From the NCBI GenBank assembly GCA_028736075.1, contig CP117875.1, forward strand, positions 1,178,001-1,242,000: 64,000 bases of DNA, written 5' to 3'. The DNA comes from Chryseobacterium sp. KACC 21268 (GTDB lineage Bacteria > Bacteroidota > Bacteroidia > Flavobacteriales > Weeksellaceae). Under the pieces are notes generated by a model. That model saw only the letters and a list, made by a program, of their open reading frames with translations, had not been told where the DNA came from and made no database searches. Positions 1-9,660 of the stretch are shown here, piece by piece. Numbering within the stretch: the first letter of the stretch is position 1; each line of letters opens with the position of its first letter. A program made the position numbers and the translations under genes.

Positions 1-109
1 AATCCGTGGAAACGTCAGCTAATTTATAGCTTTCGAACTGACCTTTCGTTTTATTATTTTTTTGTCTCCAAATTTTCAGCGTAAGATTTAAGCCTTTTTT
101 TGCACTCAT
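1..109 (-). CDS. sdhB: Succinate dehydrogenase iron-sulfur subunit, N-terminus only
   Basis: The first 36 codons of an ORF that leaves the window at its left edge. It starts with ATG at 109-107 and begins MSAKKGLNLTLKIWRQKNN, the usual opening of Bacteroidota SdhB. It lies 24 bp downstream of sdhA on the same strand, as expected for the third gene of sdhC-sdhA-sdhB. SdhB carries the Fe-S clusters that pass electrons from the flavoprotein to the membrane cytochrome b. The cluster-binding cysteines lie outside the window, so the call rests on the N-terminus and the context. Confidence 0.85.
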   Translation of the reverse strand, partial: MSAKKGLNLTLKIWRQKNNKTKGQFESYKLADVSTD

Positions 110-133
110 TTTGTATATATTTTTGAATGGAGA

Positions 134-2143
134 TTATTTGTAACTTCTTGCTTTAACTTCAATGTTCTCGTACACAAGGTCTTCTTTGTGCGCTACCGAT
201 TGATTGATGTCCATACCTTTGTATTCCCAGGCTGCAACGTATTTGTAATTCACATCGTCACGTTCTGCCTCACCTTCCGGTGTTGCGTGATCTTCACGGA
301 AATGCCCTCCACAAGATTCATTTCTGTTTAGCGCATCGATAGCCATCAATTGTCCTAATTCTAGGAAATCTGCTACTCTGAATGCTTTCTCCAATTCTGG
401 ATTCATATTGTCAGAATCCCCAGGAACTCTCACATCTTTCCAGAAGTTGTTTCTCACTTCCTCGATTTCTTTGATCGCTTCTCTCAAGCCTTCAGGCGTT
501 CTTCCCATCCCAACTTTGTTCCACATAATGTGCCCCAATTGTTTGTGGAAGTGATCTACTGTGTGCGTTCCTTTATTAGTTAAGAAGAAATTAATCTTAT
601 CCTTAACTTCTTTTTCAGCTTCGTTGAATTCTGGCGTATCCGTAGAAATCGCTCCAGTTCTGATGTCTGCAGAAAGATAATCTGCAATCGTGTAAGGTAA
701 AACGAAATATCCGTCTGCCAAACCTTGCATCAAAGCAGAAGCCCCCAATCTGTTGGCACCGTGATCGGAGAAGTTGGCTTCACCAATTACGAAACATCCA
801 GGAATTGTAGATTGAAGATTGTAATCAACCCAAACACCACCCATTGTGTAGTGAACTGCTGGATAAATTTTCATTGGTGTTTTGTAAGGATCATCGGCAG
901 TGATCTTCTCGTACATTACGAACAAGTTACCGTATTTTTCCTCAATCCAAGCTTTTCCAAGATCATAGATCTGCTGATCTGTAGGATTATGAATATGTTT
1001 TTCGATAGCGGCCTCTTTACCTTTTTTCATAATTTCTGTAGAGAAATCCAGGTAAACACCTTCTTTCGTATCGTTGTTTTCGATTCCGTACCCAGCATCG
1101 CAACGTTCTTTTCCAGCTCTGGAAGCAACGTCTCTAGGAACCAAGTTTCCAAATGCAGGATATCTTCTTTCAAGATAATAATCTCTGTTTTCTTCTGCGA
1201 TATTTTCTGGTCTTAATTTTCCTTCTCTGATGGCAACAGAATCTTCAATGTTTTTAGGAACCCAGATTCTTCCGGAGTTTCTAAGAGATTCTGACATCAA
1301 GGTCAATTTTGATTGCTGCGTTCCATGAACTGGAATACAAGTCGGGTGGATCTGAACATAACACGGATTTGCGAAATACGCTCCTTTTTTATGAATCTTC
1401 CAAGCGGCAGAAACGTTGGATCCCATTGCATTCGTAGAAAGGAAATAAACATTTCCGTAACCTCCAGAAGCAATAACCACTGCGTGAGCAGAATGTTTTT
1501 CTATTTCTCCAGTTACCAAATTTCTTGCGATGATTCCTCTTGCTTTTCCATCAACAATTACAAGATCTAGCATCTCGTGACGGTTGTGCATTTTGATTCT
1601 ACCTTTACCGATTTGACGGCTCATTGCAGAATATGCGCCTAATAACAACTGTTGTCCAGTCTGTCCTTTTGCGTAGAACGTTCTTTTTACCTGAACACCA
1701 CCGAATGAACGGTTGTCCAATTGTCCGCCATATTCTCTTCCGAATGGAACACCTTGTGCCACACATTGGTCGATGATATTAGCAGAAACTTCCGCCAATC
1801 TGTAGACGTTACCTTCTCTAGCACGGTAATCTCCACCTTTGATCGTATCGTAGAACAATCTGTAAGTTGAATCTCCATCACCTTGGTAATTTTTGGCAGC
1901 ATTGATACCACCTTGAGCAGCAATAGAGTGTGCTCTTCTTGGAGAATCCTGATAGCAGAATGCCTTTACATTATAACCTTGCTCGGCAAGAGTCGCAGCA
2001 GCAGAACCGCCCGCTAATCCTGTTCCGATGATGATAATATCTATTTTGTCCCGGTTGTTTGGTGCAACCAAGTTCATGTGATCTTTATGATTTTTCCATT
2101 TGTCCTTAAGTGGACCAGCAGGAATTTTGGAATCTAAACCCAT
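134..2143 (-). CDS. sdhA: Succinate dehydrogenase flavoprotein subunit
   Basis: A 669-residue SdhA/FrdA flavoprotein that oxidises succinate to fumarate at the cytoplasmic face of the membrane. The FAD dinucleotide-binding motif [10 protein letters not shown] lies at about residues 40-49. The segment [15 protein letters not shown] follows, with the histidine near residue 72 that usually binds FAD covalently. An active-site HPTC segment is also present. The length fits the group found in Bacteroidota (class B complexes), longer than E. coli SdhA. The gene starts 14 bp after sdhC and ends 24 bp before sdhB, so the three are cotranscribed. Confidence 0.97.
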   Translation of the reverse strand: MGLDSKIPAGPLKDKWKNHKDHMNLVAPNNRDKIDIIIIGTGLAGGSAAATLAEQGYNVKAFCYQDSPRRAHSIAAQGGINAAKNYQGDGDSTYRLFYDTIKGGDYRAREGNVYRLAEVSANIIDQCVAQGVPFGREYGGQLDNRSFGGVQVKRTFYAKGQTGQQLLLGAYSAMSRQIGKGRIKMHNRHEMLDLVIVDGKARGIIARNLVTGEIEKHSAHAVVIASGGYGNVYFLSTNAMGSNVSAAWKIHKKGAYFANPCYVQIHPTCIPVHGTQQSKLTLMSESLRNSGRIWVPKNIEDSVAIREGKLRPENIAEENRDYYLERRYPAFGNLVPRDVASRAGKERCDAGYGIENNDTKEGVYLDFSTEIMKKGKEAAIEKHIHNPTDQQIYDLGKAWIEEKYGNLFVMYEKITADDPYKTPMKIYPAVHYTMGGVWVDYNLQSTIPGCFVIGEANFSDHGANRLGASALMQGLADGYFVLPYTIADYLSADIRTGAISTDTPEFNEAEKEVKDKINFFLTNKGTHTVDHFHKQLGHIMWNKVGMGRTPEGLREAIKEIEEVRNNFWKDVRVPGDSDNMNPELEKAFRVADFLELGQLMAIDALNRNESCGGHFREDHATPEGEAERDDVNYKYVAAWEYKGMDINQSVAHKEDLVYENIEVKARSYK

Positions 2144-2157
2144 AATTTATTTTATTA

Positions 2158-2817
2158 TTATTGAGTAACGAAATGATAAACAGCGATGATGATGAATCCT
2201 AGTGGAATAAGTACAGAGTACCAGTTTCCAAAAGCTTTGATGAAAGGCGTGTACTTAGGATGTCTTGCTCCGATGGACTGGAAAGAAGACTGGAAGCCGT
2301 GCGCCAAATGCAGACCTAACAGGACGAAAGAAATAATGTAAATTACAACTCTCCAAATGCTACTGAATTTACCGTGCAAATCTCCCCAGAAACGATTTTC
2401 CTCTACAGGAAGACCTTCGATGTACTTGTAATTCATTTCGTGGTACCAGAAATCATACATATGCAAAGCAAGAAATGCCAAGATCACAGCACCTGTAATG
2501 ATCATATTTCTAGACATCCAGGTTGAGTTGGCTTCTCCTTTGTTCATCGCATACTTCACAGGTCGTGCTCTGTTGTTTCTGATTTCCAGAATGAATCCCA
2601 TTACGAAATGGAAAATTACTGCGACCATCAATACTGGCTGCATTAAAAATTGAATCAAGGGATTGTATCCCATAAATTGAGAGGCATTGTTGTAAGCCGT
2701 TTCTCCGAAAATTGATAATAAATTTACGGAAAGATGCATTACCAAGAAGATCAGCAAAAACATTGCTGAAAGTGCCATAGCATATTTTCTGCCTATCGAA
2801 GACGTAGTCCCTGCCAT
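2158..2817 (-). CDS. sdhC: Succinate dehydrogenase cytochrome b subunit
   Basis: An integral membrane subunit of 219 residues, starting at the ATG at 2817 (MAGTTSSIGRKYAMA). An in-frame start 17 codons upstream would add a non-conserved stretch lying over the -7 promoter element. Hydrophobic helices are spread over the whole length and contain the histidines expected to bind haem b (for example VMHLSVN, IFHFVMG, LALHMYDFWYH, LHLAHGF). A single five-helix anchor and no SdhD gene point to the class B complex known from Bacteroidota, with menaquinone as the probable acceptor. First gene of sdhC-sdhA-sdhB. Confidence 0.93.
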   Translation of the reverse strand: MAGTTSSIGRKYAMALSAMFLLIFLVMHLSVNLLSIFGETAYNNASQFMGYNPLIQFLMQPVLMVAVIFHFVMGFILEIRNNRARPVKYAMNKGEANSTWMSRNMIITGAVILAFLALHMYDFWYHEMNYKYIEGLPVEENRFWGDLHGKFSSIWRVVIYIISFVLLGLHLAHGFQSSFQSIGARHPKYTPFIKAFGNWYSVLIPLGFIIIAVYHFVTQ

Positions 2818-2843
2818 AATTCTGTTTGTTATTTGAATTTCCA

Positions 2844-2851
2844 CAAATTTA
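2844..2851 (-). promoter_or_regulatory. Probable -7 promoter element for sdhCAB
   Basis: The minus strand reads TAAATTTG, a match to the Bacteroidota -7 consensus TAnnTTTG, about 26 bp upstream of the sdhC ATG. No good TTTG lies at the ideal 19-bp spacing. The assignment rests on the -7 match and its position. Confidence 0.5.
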
Positions 2852-2972
2852 GAAAATAGTTGACCCAACTAACATTGAGAAATGTCACAAAAATACAGTT
2901 TGTAATCTTTCTAAATAACTTTAAGGGAATGTTAACGATATTTCAAATCTGATGGTCAATCTATATTATATG

Positions 2973-3003
2973 AAAAGAAAAATCCCGAAATTGATTCGGG
3001 ATT
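2973..3003 (-). terminator. Intrinsic terminator of rpoN
   Basis: A perfect 9-bp stem, AATCCCGAA with TTCGGGATT, around a 5-nt loop (2981-3003). On the minus strand it is followed by a T-rich run. It lies directly downstream of the rpoN stop codon. Confidence 0.85.
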
Positions 3004-3010
3004 CTGTCTA

Positions 3011-4477
3011 TTATAATTCTTTTCTCAATCTTGCGACCGGAATGTTGAGTTGTTCTCTGTATTTTGCAATCGTTCTTCTAGCAATGTTGTAGCCTTTTTC
3101 TTTAAGAATCCCTACCAAAGCATCGTCTGTGCAGGGTTTTCTTTTGTTTTCTTTGTCAATGGCTTCTTGCAAATGTTGTTTGATTTCTTTGGTTGAAACT
3201 TCCTCGCCGTCATCATTGGTCAATGAATCGGAGAATAGGTTTTTCAAATAAACAATTCCATTTGGTGTGTCGGCGTACTTGCTTTTAACAACTCTGGAGA
3301 TTGTGGAAATGTCAAATCCAGTAATATCGGCAACATCTTTCAGGATCATCGGTCTGATGTTTTTCTCGTCACCAGAGATGAAATAATCTTTTTGAAGCTT
3401 TACAATTGCTGTAATTGTTTGCAAAAGTGTATTCTGTCTTTGGTTAATAGCATCGATGTACCATTTTGCCGCATCCAGTTTTTGCTTAATGAAAAGCGCT
3501 GCCTGCTTGTGCTCAGCCGATTTTTTATCGTGAGAATATGTAGTTAAGATTTCCTTGTACTCGTCTGAAACTCGAAGTGAAGGAGCGTTTTTATTATTTA
3601 ATGTTGGAATAACCTGGTTGTCCTTTACTTGAAGTACAAAATCCGGAATAATTTCTTGGTTAATGGTAATCGTTTGAGTGTCAAAGTTTCCACCAACTTT
3701 AGGCGATAATTTTGCAATCTCTTCTAAAGCATCTTTCAAATCCTCTTCCTCGATGTCGTATTTTTGGATGATTTTGTTGTAATGCTTATTGGCAAGCGCG
3801 TCAAATTGATTTCTCAAAATGTTTCCTGCCAGAATTACAGTTTTATTGGAGCTCACCTTTTTCTCGATTTGAAGCAAAAGACATTCTCTCAAATCTCTTG
3901 CGCCAACGCCTGGCGGGTCCAATTTCTGAACGTAATTTTCAAGAATATAAGTTACTCTCTCAATGGTTGTATAAATACCTTGTGAAAACGCTAAGTCGTC
4001 TACGATAGATTTGATATCTCTTCTCAAATACCCATCCGTGTCAAGATTTCCAATAACATATTCACAAATTTTCAAATCTTCTTCCTCAACCGTTGATAAT
4101 CTGATTTGCTCCAAAAGATAATCGTAAAGCGTTTGCCCTTCCGTCAAAAGTGACTGATTGTCAAATTCTTCATCATCCGCAGAATAGTTGCTGCTGGCTG
4201 TTTTGTAAGCCGGCTCGTCATCATAAAGGTAATCGTTGACGTCGAAATCAGTCTCGATGCTTTCTGTGCCTTCGTTTTCGTAGGCTTCTTCAGCGGCTGT
4301 ATAGTCGTCTTCTTTGCTTTCCTCCTCGTTTACTTTTTCCAAAGCAGGATTTTCCTCAAGCTCTCTTTCAAGTTCTTCTTCAAATTCCAAAGTATGAAGT
4401 TGTATCAGCTTCATCAGTTGAATCTGTTGTGGAGCAAGTTTTTGTCCGAGTCTAAGTTGTAGATTTTGCTTTAGCAT
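3011..4477 (-). CDS. rpoN: RNA polymerase sigma-54 factor
   Basis: Sigma-54 (RpoN) of 488 residues from the ATG at 4477, which gives the family start MLKQNLQLRLGQKLAPQQ. A second in-frame start lies six codons upstream. Visible parts are the glutamine-rich region I that contacts enhancer-binding activators, an acidic linker at about residues 50-110, the core-binding region, an HTH (DISTISRVVKSKYADT), and the RpoN box ARRTIAKYRE near the C-terminus that reads the -24 promoter element. It has its own terminator and is probably monocistronic. No enhancer-binding activator gene is seen in the window. Confidence 0.97.
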   Translation of the reverse strand: MLKQNLQLRLGQKLAPQQIQLMKLIQLHTLEFEEELERELEENPALEKVNEEESKEDDYTAAEEAYENEGTESIETDFDVNDYLYDDEPAYKTASSNYSADDEEFDNQSLLTEGQTLYDYLLEQIRLSTVEEEDLKICEYVIGNLDTDGYLRRDIKSIVDDLAFSQGIYTTIERVTYILENYVQKLDPPGVGARDLRECLLLQIEKKVSSNKTVILAGNILRNQFDALANKHYNKIIQKYDIEEEDLKDALEEIAKLSPKVGGNFDTQTITINQEIIPDFVLQVKDNQVIPTLNNKNAPSLRVSDEYKEILTTYSHDKKSAEHKQAALFIKQKLDAAKWYIDAINQRQNTLLQTITAIVKLQKDYFISGDEKNIRPMILKDVADITGFDISTISRVVKSKYADTPNGIVYLKNLFSDSLTNDDGEEVSTKEIKQHLQEAIDKENKRKPCTDDALVGILKEKGYNIARRTIAKYREQLNIPVARLRKEL

Positions 4478-4581
4478 ATTGGTAACGTTTATCAATTATG
4501 ATTAACTTTTACGAAGTTAAAAAATAATTTTCAAAAAACAGTAGCTTTAGCACGATTTTTGATGAGTTAATAAAAGTTAAC

Positions 4582-4613
4582 AAAAAACCTTCAGATTTTT
4601 CTGAAGGTTTTTT
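4582..4613 (-). terminator. Intrinsic terminator of the M13 peptidase gene
   Basis: The stem AAACCTTCAG with CTGAAGGTTT has a 6-nt loop and is flanked by A and T runs, so it could work in both directions. It lies 10 bp past the stop codon of the M13 peptidase gene. Confidence 0.85.
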
Positions 4614-4622
4614 GCGTTTATT

Positions 4623-6704
4623 CTACCAAATTTTTATTCTTTTTTCAGGAGCCACATACAGTTTGTCCCCAGGCTTTATATCGAATGCTTTTTGGAACGC
4701 ATCCATATTCACCAATGGTCCGAAACTTCTGTAATAACCCGGCGAGTGTGGGTCTGTCTTCACCTGATTGGTCATATACTTGTCGGTAGATTTGGTTTTC
4801 CAAACGGTTGCCCAACTCATAAAGAATCTTTGGTCCTGTGTCAAACCACTGATTTCTCCTGGATTTCCGTGGTCTTTCAAATACATTTGTAATGCGGTAT
4901 AGGCCACATTGATTCCGCCCAAATCGCCAATGTTTTCACCACTTGTGAATTTTCCATTGACAAAACTTCCTGTCACTGGCTCATATTTATCATATTGCGC
5001 CGCTAGTTGTCCCACTTTTTCGTCAAAGTTTTTTCTGTCACTTTCTGTCCACCAATTATTTAAGTTTCCATCGCCATCAAATCGCGACCCACTGTCATCA
5101 AATCCGTGAGAGATTTCGTGACCGATAACGCCACCAATTCCGCCAAAGTTAACCGCAGGGTCTGCATTGAAGTGGAAAAACGGAGGTTGCAAAATCGCAG
5201 CCGGGAAAACAATCTCATTATTAGAAGAGCTGTAGTAGGCATTTACAGTTTGTGGCGACATTCCCCATTCTGTTTTATCTACGGGTTTTCCTATTTTGTC
5301 AAGGTTTTTAGCATAGCTCCATTCAGAGATTTTCTGAAGATTATTGTAGTAAGTTCCATTGTTTGAAGCCAGTTGCAAATTCAGTTTAGAGTAATCTTTC
5401 CATTTGTCTGGATAAGCAATCTTCACTTTGAATTTTGATAACTTTTCCAAAGCTTTTTCTCTCGTCACAGGCGACATCCATTCTATATTTTCTATGTGCA
5501 GTTTGAAGGATTTTTTAATATAATCTACATAGGTTTCCATTTTTTGTTTCGCTTCTGCCGGGAAATATTTCTCAACATAAAGCTTTCCAAATGCTTCTCC
5601 CAAAACGCCATTGATGACGCCAAGTCCACGCTTTTCCATAGAACGTTGCTCCTGCTGACCCTGCAAATATTTGGAATAGAAATCAAAACGGATATTGTCC
5701 AGATTCTGATTGAGATTCCCCGCATTGTTGTTCAGTAGGTCATATTTCATATATTCTTTGATGAGACCGATGTTTTTATCAGTCATCCAAGAATCCATAT
5801 TTTGATAATATTTTAATTCGCCGATGATGACCTTGTCTGTGTTGACACCAACTGTTTTCAGATAATCTGGTAGGTTGACGTTTTTTACCAAAGGCTTTAG
5901 TTCTTCTACAGTTTTGGGATTGTAACGCAAATTCGCATCACGACCTTGTTCCAAAGTCAAAAGGTCTTGCGCCAGTTTCTTTTCAAAATCAACAATTTGC
6001 TGAGCGGTGATATCTGGATTATTGTTTCCAAGAACTGTTTCCAGTTTGGCAACATAATTTTTATATTCGGCCAATGTTTTTGTGTTGGCTTCATTCACTT
6101 TTTGATAGTAATCTTTGCCCAGACCTAAACTTGGTCCACCAAGATAAACAGCGTTCATCACCGAGTTTTTCATATCTGCACCCACTCGCCAACCGTAAAA
6201 AGGATTGTCTCCGGAAGGCGTTGCTTCTATCAGATATCTCTGTAAATCTTTTACATTTTTAATTGCATCGATTTTTGTCAATTGAGATTTGATAGGATTG
6301 ATTCCTTCCGCATTTCTCTTGTCCCAATCGATGAAAGTTCCATAAAGTGCCTGGATTTTTTCGCCTTCGGAATTAGATGCGAATTTCTCAGAAAGTACTT
6401 TGTTCAAAATATCCAATGATGCCACATCCACATCTTCCCTCAAAGCGTTGAACGAACCCCAACTTGGTTTGTCCGATGGAATCACAGCGGTTTTCATCCA
6501 GCCTCCATTGACATAATTATAGAAATCATCCTGAGCTCTTACGGATTTGTCCATATAAGAAAGATTAAGTCCTTCTTCTTTTATTTCCTTTGGTGCTTCT
6601 AATTCTTTTTTCGGTTCCTCCACTGCGGTTTTCTGTGATGTAGAGCAAGATTCCAGATAAAATGTTGCTGCAACAGTCAGGATGTAAACGCTGATTTTTT
6701 TCAT
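4623..6704 (-). CDS. M13 family zinc metallopeptidase (neprilysin-like), probable lipoprotein
   Basis: A 693-residue endopeptidase of the M13 (neprilysin/PepO) family. The zinc motif HEISH lies at about residues 529-533, and the third ligand Glu at about 590 in GENIGDLGG. The N-terminal M13 domain fills most of the first 450 residues. The N-terminus is a short signal peptide ending in LESC, a plausible but atypical lipobox, followed by a Glu/Lys-rich linker. The likely location is therefore the periplasm or outer membrane, with peptide turnover as the likely role. It is flanked by terminators and stands alone. Confidence 0.93.
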   Translation of the reverse strand: MKKISVYILTVAATFYLESCSTSQKTAVEEPKKELEAPKEIKEEGLNLSYMDKSVRAQDDFYNYVNGGWMKTAVIPSDKPSWGSFNALREDVDVASLDILNKVLSEKFASNSEGEKIQALYGTFIDWDKRNAEGINPIKSQLTKIDAIKNVKDLQRYLIEATPSGDNPFYGWRVGADMKNSVMNAVYLGGPSLGLGKDYYQKVNEANTKTLAEYKNYVAKLETVLGNNNPDITAQQIVDFEKKLAQDLLTLEQGRDANLRYNPKTVEELKPLVKNVNLPDYLKTVGVNTDKVIIGELKYYQNMDSWMTDKNIGLIKEYMKYDLLNNNAGNLNQNLDNIRFDFYSKYLQGQQEQRSMEKRGLGVINGVLGEAFGKLYVEKYFPAEAKQKMETYVDYIKKSFKLHIENIEWMSPVTREKALEKLSKFKVKIAYPDKWKDYSKLNLQLASNNGTYYNNLQKISEWSYAKNLDKIGKPVDKTEWGMSPQTVNAYYSSSNNEIVFPAAILQPPFFHFNADPAVNFGGIGGVIGHEISHGFDDSGSRFDGDGNLNNWWTESDRKNFDEKVGQLAAQYDKYEPVTGSFVNGKFTSGENIGDLGGINVAYTALQMYLKDHGNPGEISGLTQDQRFFMSWATVWKTKSTDKYMTNQVKTDPHSPGYYRSFGPLVNMDAFQKAFDIKPGDKLYVAPEKRIKIW

Positions 6705-6725
6705 TGAGATTTATTTTAATGCTTT

Positions 6726-6733
6726 CAAAAGTA
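6726..6733 (-). promoter_or_regulatory. Possible -7 element for the M13 peptidase gene
   Basis: The minus strand reads TACTTTTG, matching TAnnTTTG, 21 bp upstream of the start codon. No matching -33 box was found. Confidence 0.4.
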
Positions 6734-6767
6734 TGGAATTTTAATTTTTTAGAGGTAATCTGAAATG

Positions 6768-6797
6768 AAAAATCCCACTCGATATGAATGGGATTTT
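6768..6797 (-). terminator. Intrinsic terminator of asnS
   Basis: The stem AAAATCCCA with TGGGATTTT (6769-6797) is followed on the minus strand by T-rich sequence, 13 bp past the asnS stop codon. Confidence 0.8.
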
Positions 6798-6809
6798 GAT
6801 ATTTAGAAT

Positions 6810-8258
6810 TTAAAACTCTGCATTTTTAGGCGTTCTTGGGAAAGGAATTACGTCTCTGATGTTCGTCATTCCAGTTACGAAAAGTACCAATCTTTCAAGA
6901 CCTAATCCAAACCCGGCGTGTGGCACAGAACCGAATTTTCTAGTATCGAGATACCACCAAAGTTCGTGCTCGTCAACACCGAAGTCTTTCATTTTTTCAA
7001 GAAGAACGTCGTGTCTTGCTTCTCTCTCAGAACCGCCAATGATTTCACCGATTCCAGGGAAAAGAACGTCCATCGCGGCAACCGTTTTTCCGTCATCATT
7101 CAATTTCATATAGAAAGCCTTGATTTCTTTTGGATAATCGAAAAGGACAACTGGTGTTTCGAAATGTTTCTCCACCAAATATCTTTCGTGCTCAGACTGC
7201 AAATCGGTTCCCCATTTCTCAATTGGATATTGGAATTTACCTTTTTTATTTTCTTTCGAGTTTAATAAAATCTCAATCGCTTCGGTGTAAGAAACTCTCT
7301 TGAAACGCTTCGCTACCACGTTTTGAAGTTTTTCAATCAAGCCTTCTTTTGCTCTATCTTTCTCAGGTTTTGATTTCTGCTCTTCTTCGAAACGTTTGTC
7401 TAGGAACTCCAAATCGTCTTTGCAGTTATCCAAAACATACTGAATCACATATTTCAAGAAATCCTCAGCAAGGTCAATGTTATTTTCAAGATTGTTGAAC
7501 GCAACTTCTGGCTCAATCATCCAGAACTCAGCTAAGTGACGCGTTGTATTAGAATTTTCTGCACGGAAAGTCGGTCCGAAAGTATAAATTCTTCCCAATC
7601 CCATTGCTGCAGTTTCGCCTTCCAATTGTCCAGAAACGGTCAAGTTGGTTTTCTTTCCGAAAAAATCCTGAGAGAAATCGATTTCGCCTTCTTCGGTTTT
7701 CGGCATATTATTAAGGTCAAAATTCGTAACGCCGAACATTTCGCCAGCGCCTTCCGCATCAGCGCCAGTGATGATTGGTGTGTTGATGTAGAAAAATTGA
7801 TTCTGATTAAAGAACGAGTGAATCGCAAAACTCACCGAGTGACGGATTCTGAAAACCGCCCCAAAAACATTGGTTCTGAATCTCAAATGTGCCTGCTCAC
7901 GCAATTTCTCCAAACTGTGTTTCTTTGGCTGAAGAATTGTCGATTGCAATTCCTCAAAAAAATTGTCGCCCAGAATCGTGATTTTTTTCGCAATGATTTC
8001 CACGGTTTGTCCCGCGCCTTGGCTTTCTACCACTTCACCTACAATTTTCAAAGACGAAGCCGTATTGATTTTCTTGATGGTTTCCTCATCAAAACTTTCA
8101 AAATCAACCACGATTTGCAAATTATTAATCGTAGAACCATCATTTAGCGCGATAAAACGATTGGAACGGAAAGCCCGAACCCAACCCTGAACGGTAATGT
8201 CGTGATGTAATACTTTTTTGTAATCTGCTAGTAGGTCTTTAATTGTCTGTCGTTTCAT
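6810..8258 (-). CDS. asnS: Asparagine--tRNA ligase
   Basis: A class IIb aminoacyl-tRNA synthetase of 482 residues that charges tRNA-Asn. The N-terminal OB-fold anticodon-binding domain (about residues 1-120, [12 protein letters not shown]) precedes the catalytic core. Class II motif 2 is seen at [20 protein letters not shown], and motif 3 at [15 protein letters not shown]. The C-terminus [12 protein letters not shown] is typical of AsnRS and distinguishes it from AspRS. It stands between its own promoter and terminator. Confidence 0.97.
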   Translation of the reverse strand: MKRQTIKDLLADYKKVLHHDITVQGWVRAFRSNRFIALNDGSTINNLQIVVDFESFDEETIKKINTASSLKIVGEVVESQGAGQTVEIIAKKITILGDNFFEELQSTILQPKKHSLEKLREQAHLRFRTNVFGAVFRIRHSVSFAIHSFFNQNQFFYINTPIITGADAEGAGEMFGVTNFDLNNMPKTEEGEIDFSQDFFGKKTNLTVSGQLEGETAAMGLGRIYTFGPTFRAENSNTTRHLAEFWMIEPEVAFNNLENNIDLAEDFLKYVIQYVLDNCKDDLEFLDKRFEEEQKSKPEKDRAKEGLIEKLQNVVAKRFKRVSYTEAIEILLNSKENKKGKFQYPIEKWGTDLQSEHERYLVEKHFETPVVLFDYPKEIKAFYMKLNDDGKTVAAMDVLFPGIGEIIGGSEREARHDVLLEKMKDFGVDEHELWWYLDTRKFGSVPHAGFGLGLERLVLFVTGMTNIRDVIPFPRTPKNAEF

Positions 8259-8277
8259 TGTACAAAATTAATGTGCG

Positions 8278-8285
8278 CAAATTTA
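8278..8285 (-). promoter_or_regulatory. Probable -7 element for asnS
   Basis: The minus strand reads TAAATTTG, followed by GC, 19 bp upstream of the asnS ATG. It matches TAnnTTTG. No clear -33 TTTG was found. Confidence 0.5.
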
Positions 8286-8302
8286 CGAAAAAACGTTGTA
8301 AA

Positions 8303-8336
8303 TAGATATTAGATATTAGACTTTAGATATTAGATT
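8303..8336. repeat. Short imperfect tandem repeat
   Basis: Three and a half imperfect copies of TAGATATTAGA. The repeat lies in the gap between asnS and the phosphatidyltransferase gene and has no coding potential. Confidence 0.6.
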
Positions 8337-8374
8337 GAAAATTAATGCTTTTAAATTCTCAATTATTGAAAAAT

Positions 8375-8974
8375 TTAATTCAACAAAACAGATTTTTTCA
8401 ACAGTTTTCCGTTTCGGATTTTCCAGGCGTGATAGGAACTTGGAACATCAAACTGCCATTTCGGTAAGATTAAAATAATCAATATGACATCCAAATGCGA
8501 TATGAAACCCAAAATCACACAAAGATAAAATGCCCAGCCAGCCTCAGAAAATCCAATGAGAGAAGTGAAAGCGATGAGCAAACTCAATCCCCAAAGTTTG
8601 GCCAACCAAGCGTGTGTGCAGGTTTCTTTCCCGAATTTCCAAAGGCTGATGTTGTAGCACAAAGCTTCCATTATGAAAATCAAAGCGATACTTTTCCAGT
8701 GTTCGTCGATGATTTTCGGATTCAAAAAATAAGTAGCGAAACCAATTGATAACCAAAAAACCAAATCGGTTTGACTGTCCAGTCGTCGCAATTTTTCTGA
8801 TGAAACGCCAACTTTCCGGGCGATGATTCCATCAAAAATATCGGTGAACAATCCGAGATACATTAATATTAAAATCAAATTCCGGGAATTTTCAATTTCA
8901 AAATAAGCCAACAGGAAGATAATTGGCGCAAGTAGAAACCTTATAGCGATGAGAATATATGGTAACTTTTTCAT
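8375..8974 (-). CDS. CDP-alcohol phosphatidyltransferase family protein
   Basis: A 199-residue polytopic membrane protein with about five or six hydrophobic helices. It contains DIFDGIIARK followed by RRLDSQTD, a version of the CDP-alcohol phosphotransferase signature (DG..AR...D...D), although the usual glycine between the halves is not obvious. Such enzymes move a phosphatidyl group from CDP-diacylglycerol to an alcohol in phospholipid synthesis. The acceptor cannot be told from sequence alone. It starts 17 bp before (on the minus strand, after) the lipoprotein gene, so the two probably share a transcript. Confidence 0.75.
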   Translation of the reverse strand: MKKLPYILIAIRFLLAPIIFLLAYFEIENSRNLILILMYLGLFTDIFDGIIARKVGVSSEKLRRLDSQTDLVFWLSIGFATYFLNPKIIDEHWKSIALIFIMEALCYNISLWKFGKETCTHAWLAKLWGLSLLIAFTSLIGFSEAGWAFYLCVILGFISHLDVILIILILPKWQFDVPSSYHAWKIRNGKLLKKSVLLN

Positions 8975-8991
8975 AATTAATGTTTTAAAGA

Positions 8992-9558
8992 TTATGGGAT
9001 ACGTTTGAATTTTTCTGCGTAATTAATCGTTCGGCCGGCCCACATTAGAAAAAGGAAAGAACCGTTGTTATCGTTGTAGCTGTGAATCACAAGATTATTG
9101 TCTGCCGTCAAACCGATTCTGGATTGGGAAACTTCGCATCCGCCAAGAAAATAGGGGATTCCGGTGCATTTTGTCGTTCTGTTTTTCAAGGTCAAGATGC
9201 CGTTTTTCAAAGTGGCGTTCAACTTGTAAGAATGTTTCACCGAATCATTTTTGAATAATGTCAATTCCAGTTCGTAGAGTTTATTGTCCAATTTTTTAGA
9301 TTTGATTTCCAACAAGTCACAATCTTCCAAACCTTGATTTTTCAAATCCAACATTCTGGCAATTCCTATGGATTCGCTTGGTTTTGAAATTAATGAACTT
9401 GAGTTGTCATAACTTTTGAATTCGTATTTTCCTTCGATGGTTTTCCCGTTGTTTTCAGAAATCTTTGCCAAATCATCTTTGATTAATTTTCTGTCAAAAC
9501 TGACGCAAGATGTTAGCGTGGTAAGAAAAATGGCGAGTCCTAATATTTTCGTTTTCAT
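8992..9558 (-). CDS. Hypothetical lipoprotein
   Basis: A 188-residue protein starting at the ATG at 9558, which gives a clean signal peptide (MKTKILGLAIFLTTLTSC) with the cysteine of a TLTSC lipobox at residue 18. An upstream in-frame start would bury this signal. The rest is beta-rich with no motif I recognise. It has three more cysteines (CDLLE, KCTG, GCEV). It lies divergent from the putative regulator at 9661 and upstream of the phosphatidyltransferase gene. Function unknown. Confidence 0.7.
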   Translation of the reverse strand: MKTKILGLAIFLTTLTSCVSFDRKLIKDDLAKISENNGKTIEGKYEFKSYDNSSSLISKPSESIGIARMLDLKNQGLEDCDLLEIKSKKLDNKLYELELTLFKNDSVKHSYKLNATLKNGILTLKNRTTKCTGIPYFLGGCEVSQSRIGLTADNNLVIHSYNDNNGSFLFLMWAGRTINYAEKFKRIP

Positions 9559-9637
9559 AATTTTATCTTTTAATGATGATGTAAAATTATATTTGAAACT
9601 CAACTTTCTCAATGCGGAAAAGAATTAATATTTTTTC

Positions 9638-9645
9638 TAAATTTG
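9638..9645 (+). promoter_or_regulatory. Probable -7 element for the gene at 9661
   Basis: TAAATTTG matches TAnnTTTG and ends 15 bp before the ATG at 9661, which implies a very short leader. No TTTG at the expected -33 position. Confidence 0.5.
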
Positions 9646-9660
9646 TGAAAATCGCAAAAG

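Noticed and set aside
7536-8147. A 203-codon plus-strand ORF opposite asnS
   Set aside because: asnS is unmistakable on the minus strand, and the plus-strand product has no recognisable domain.
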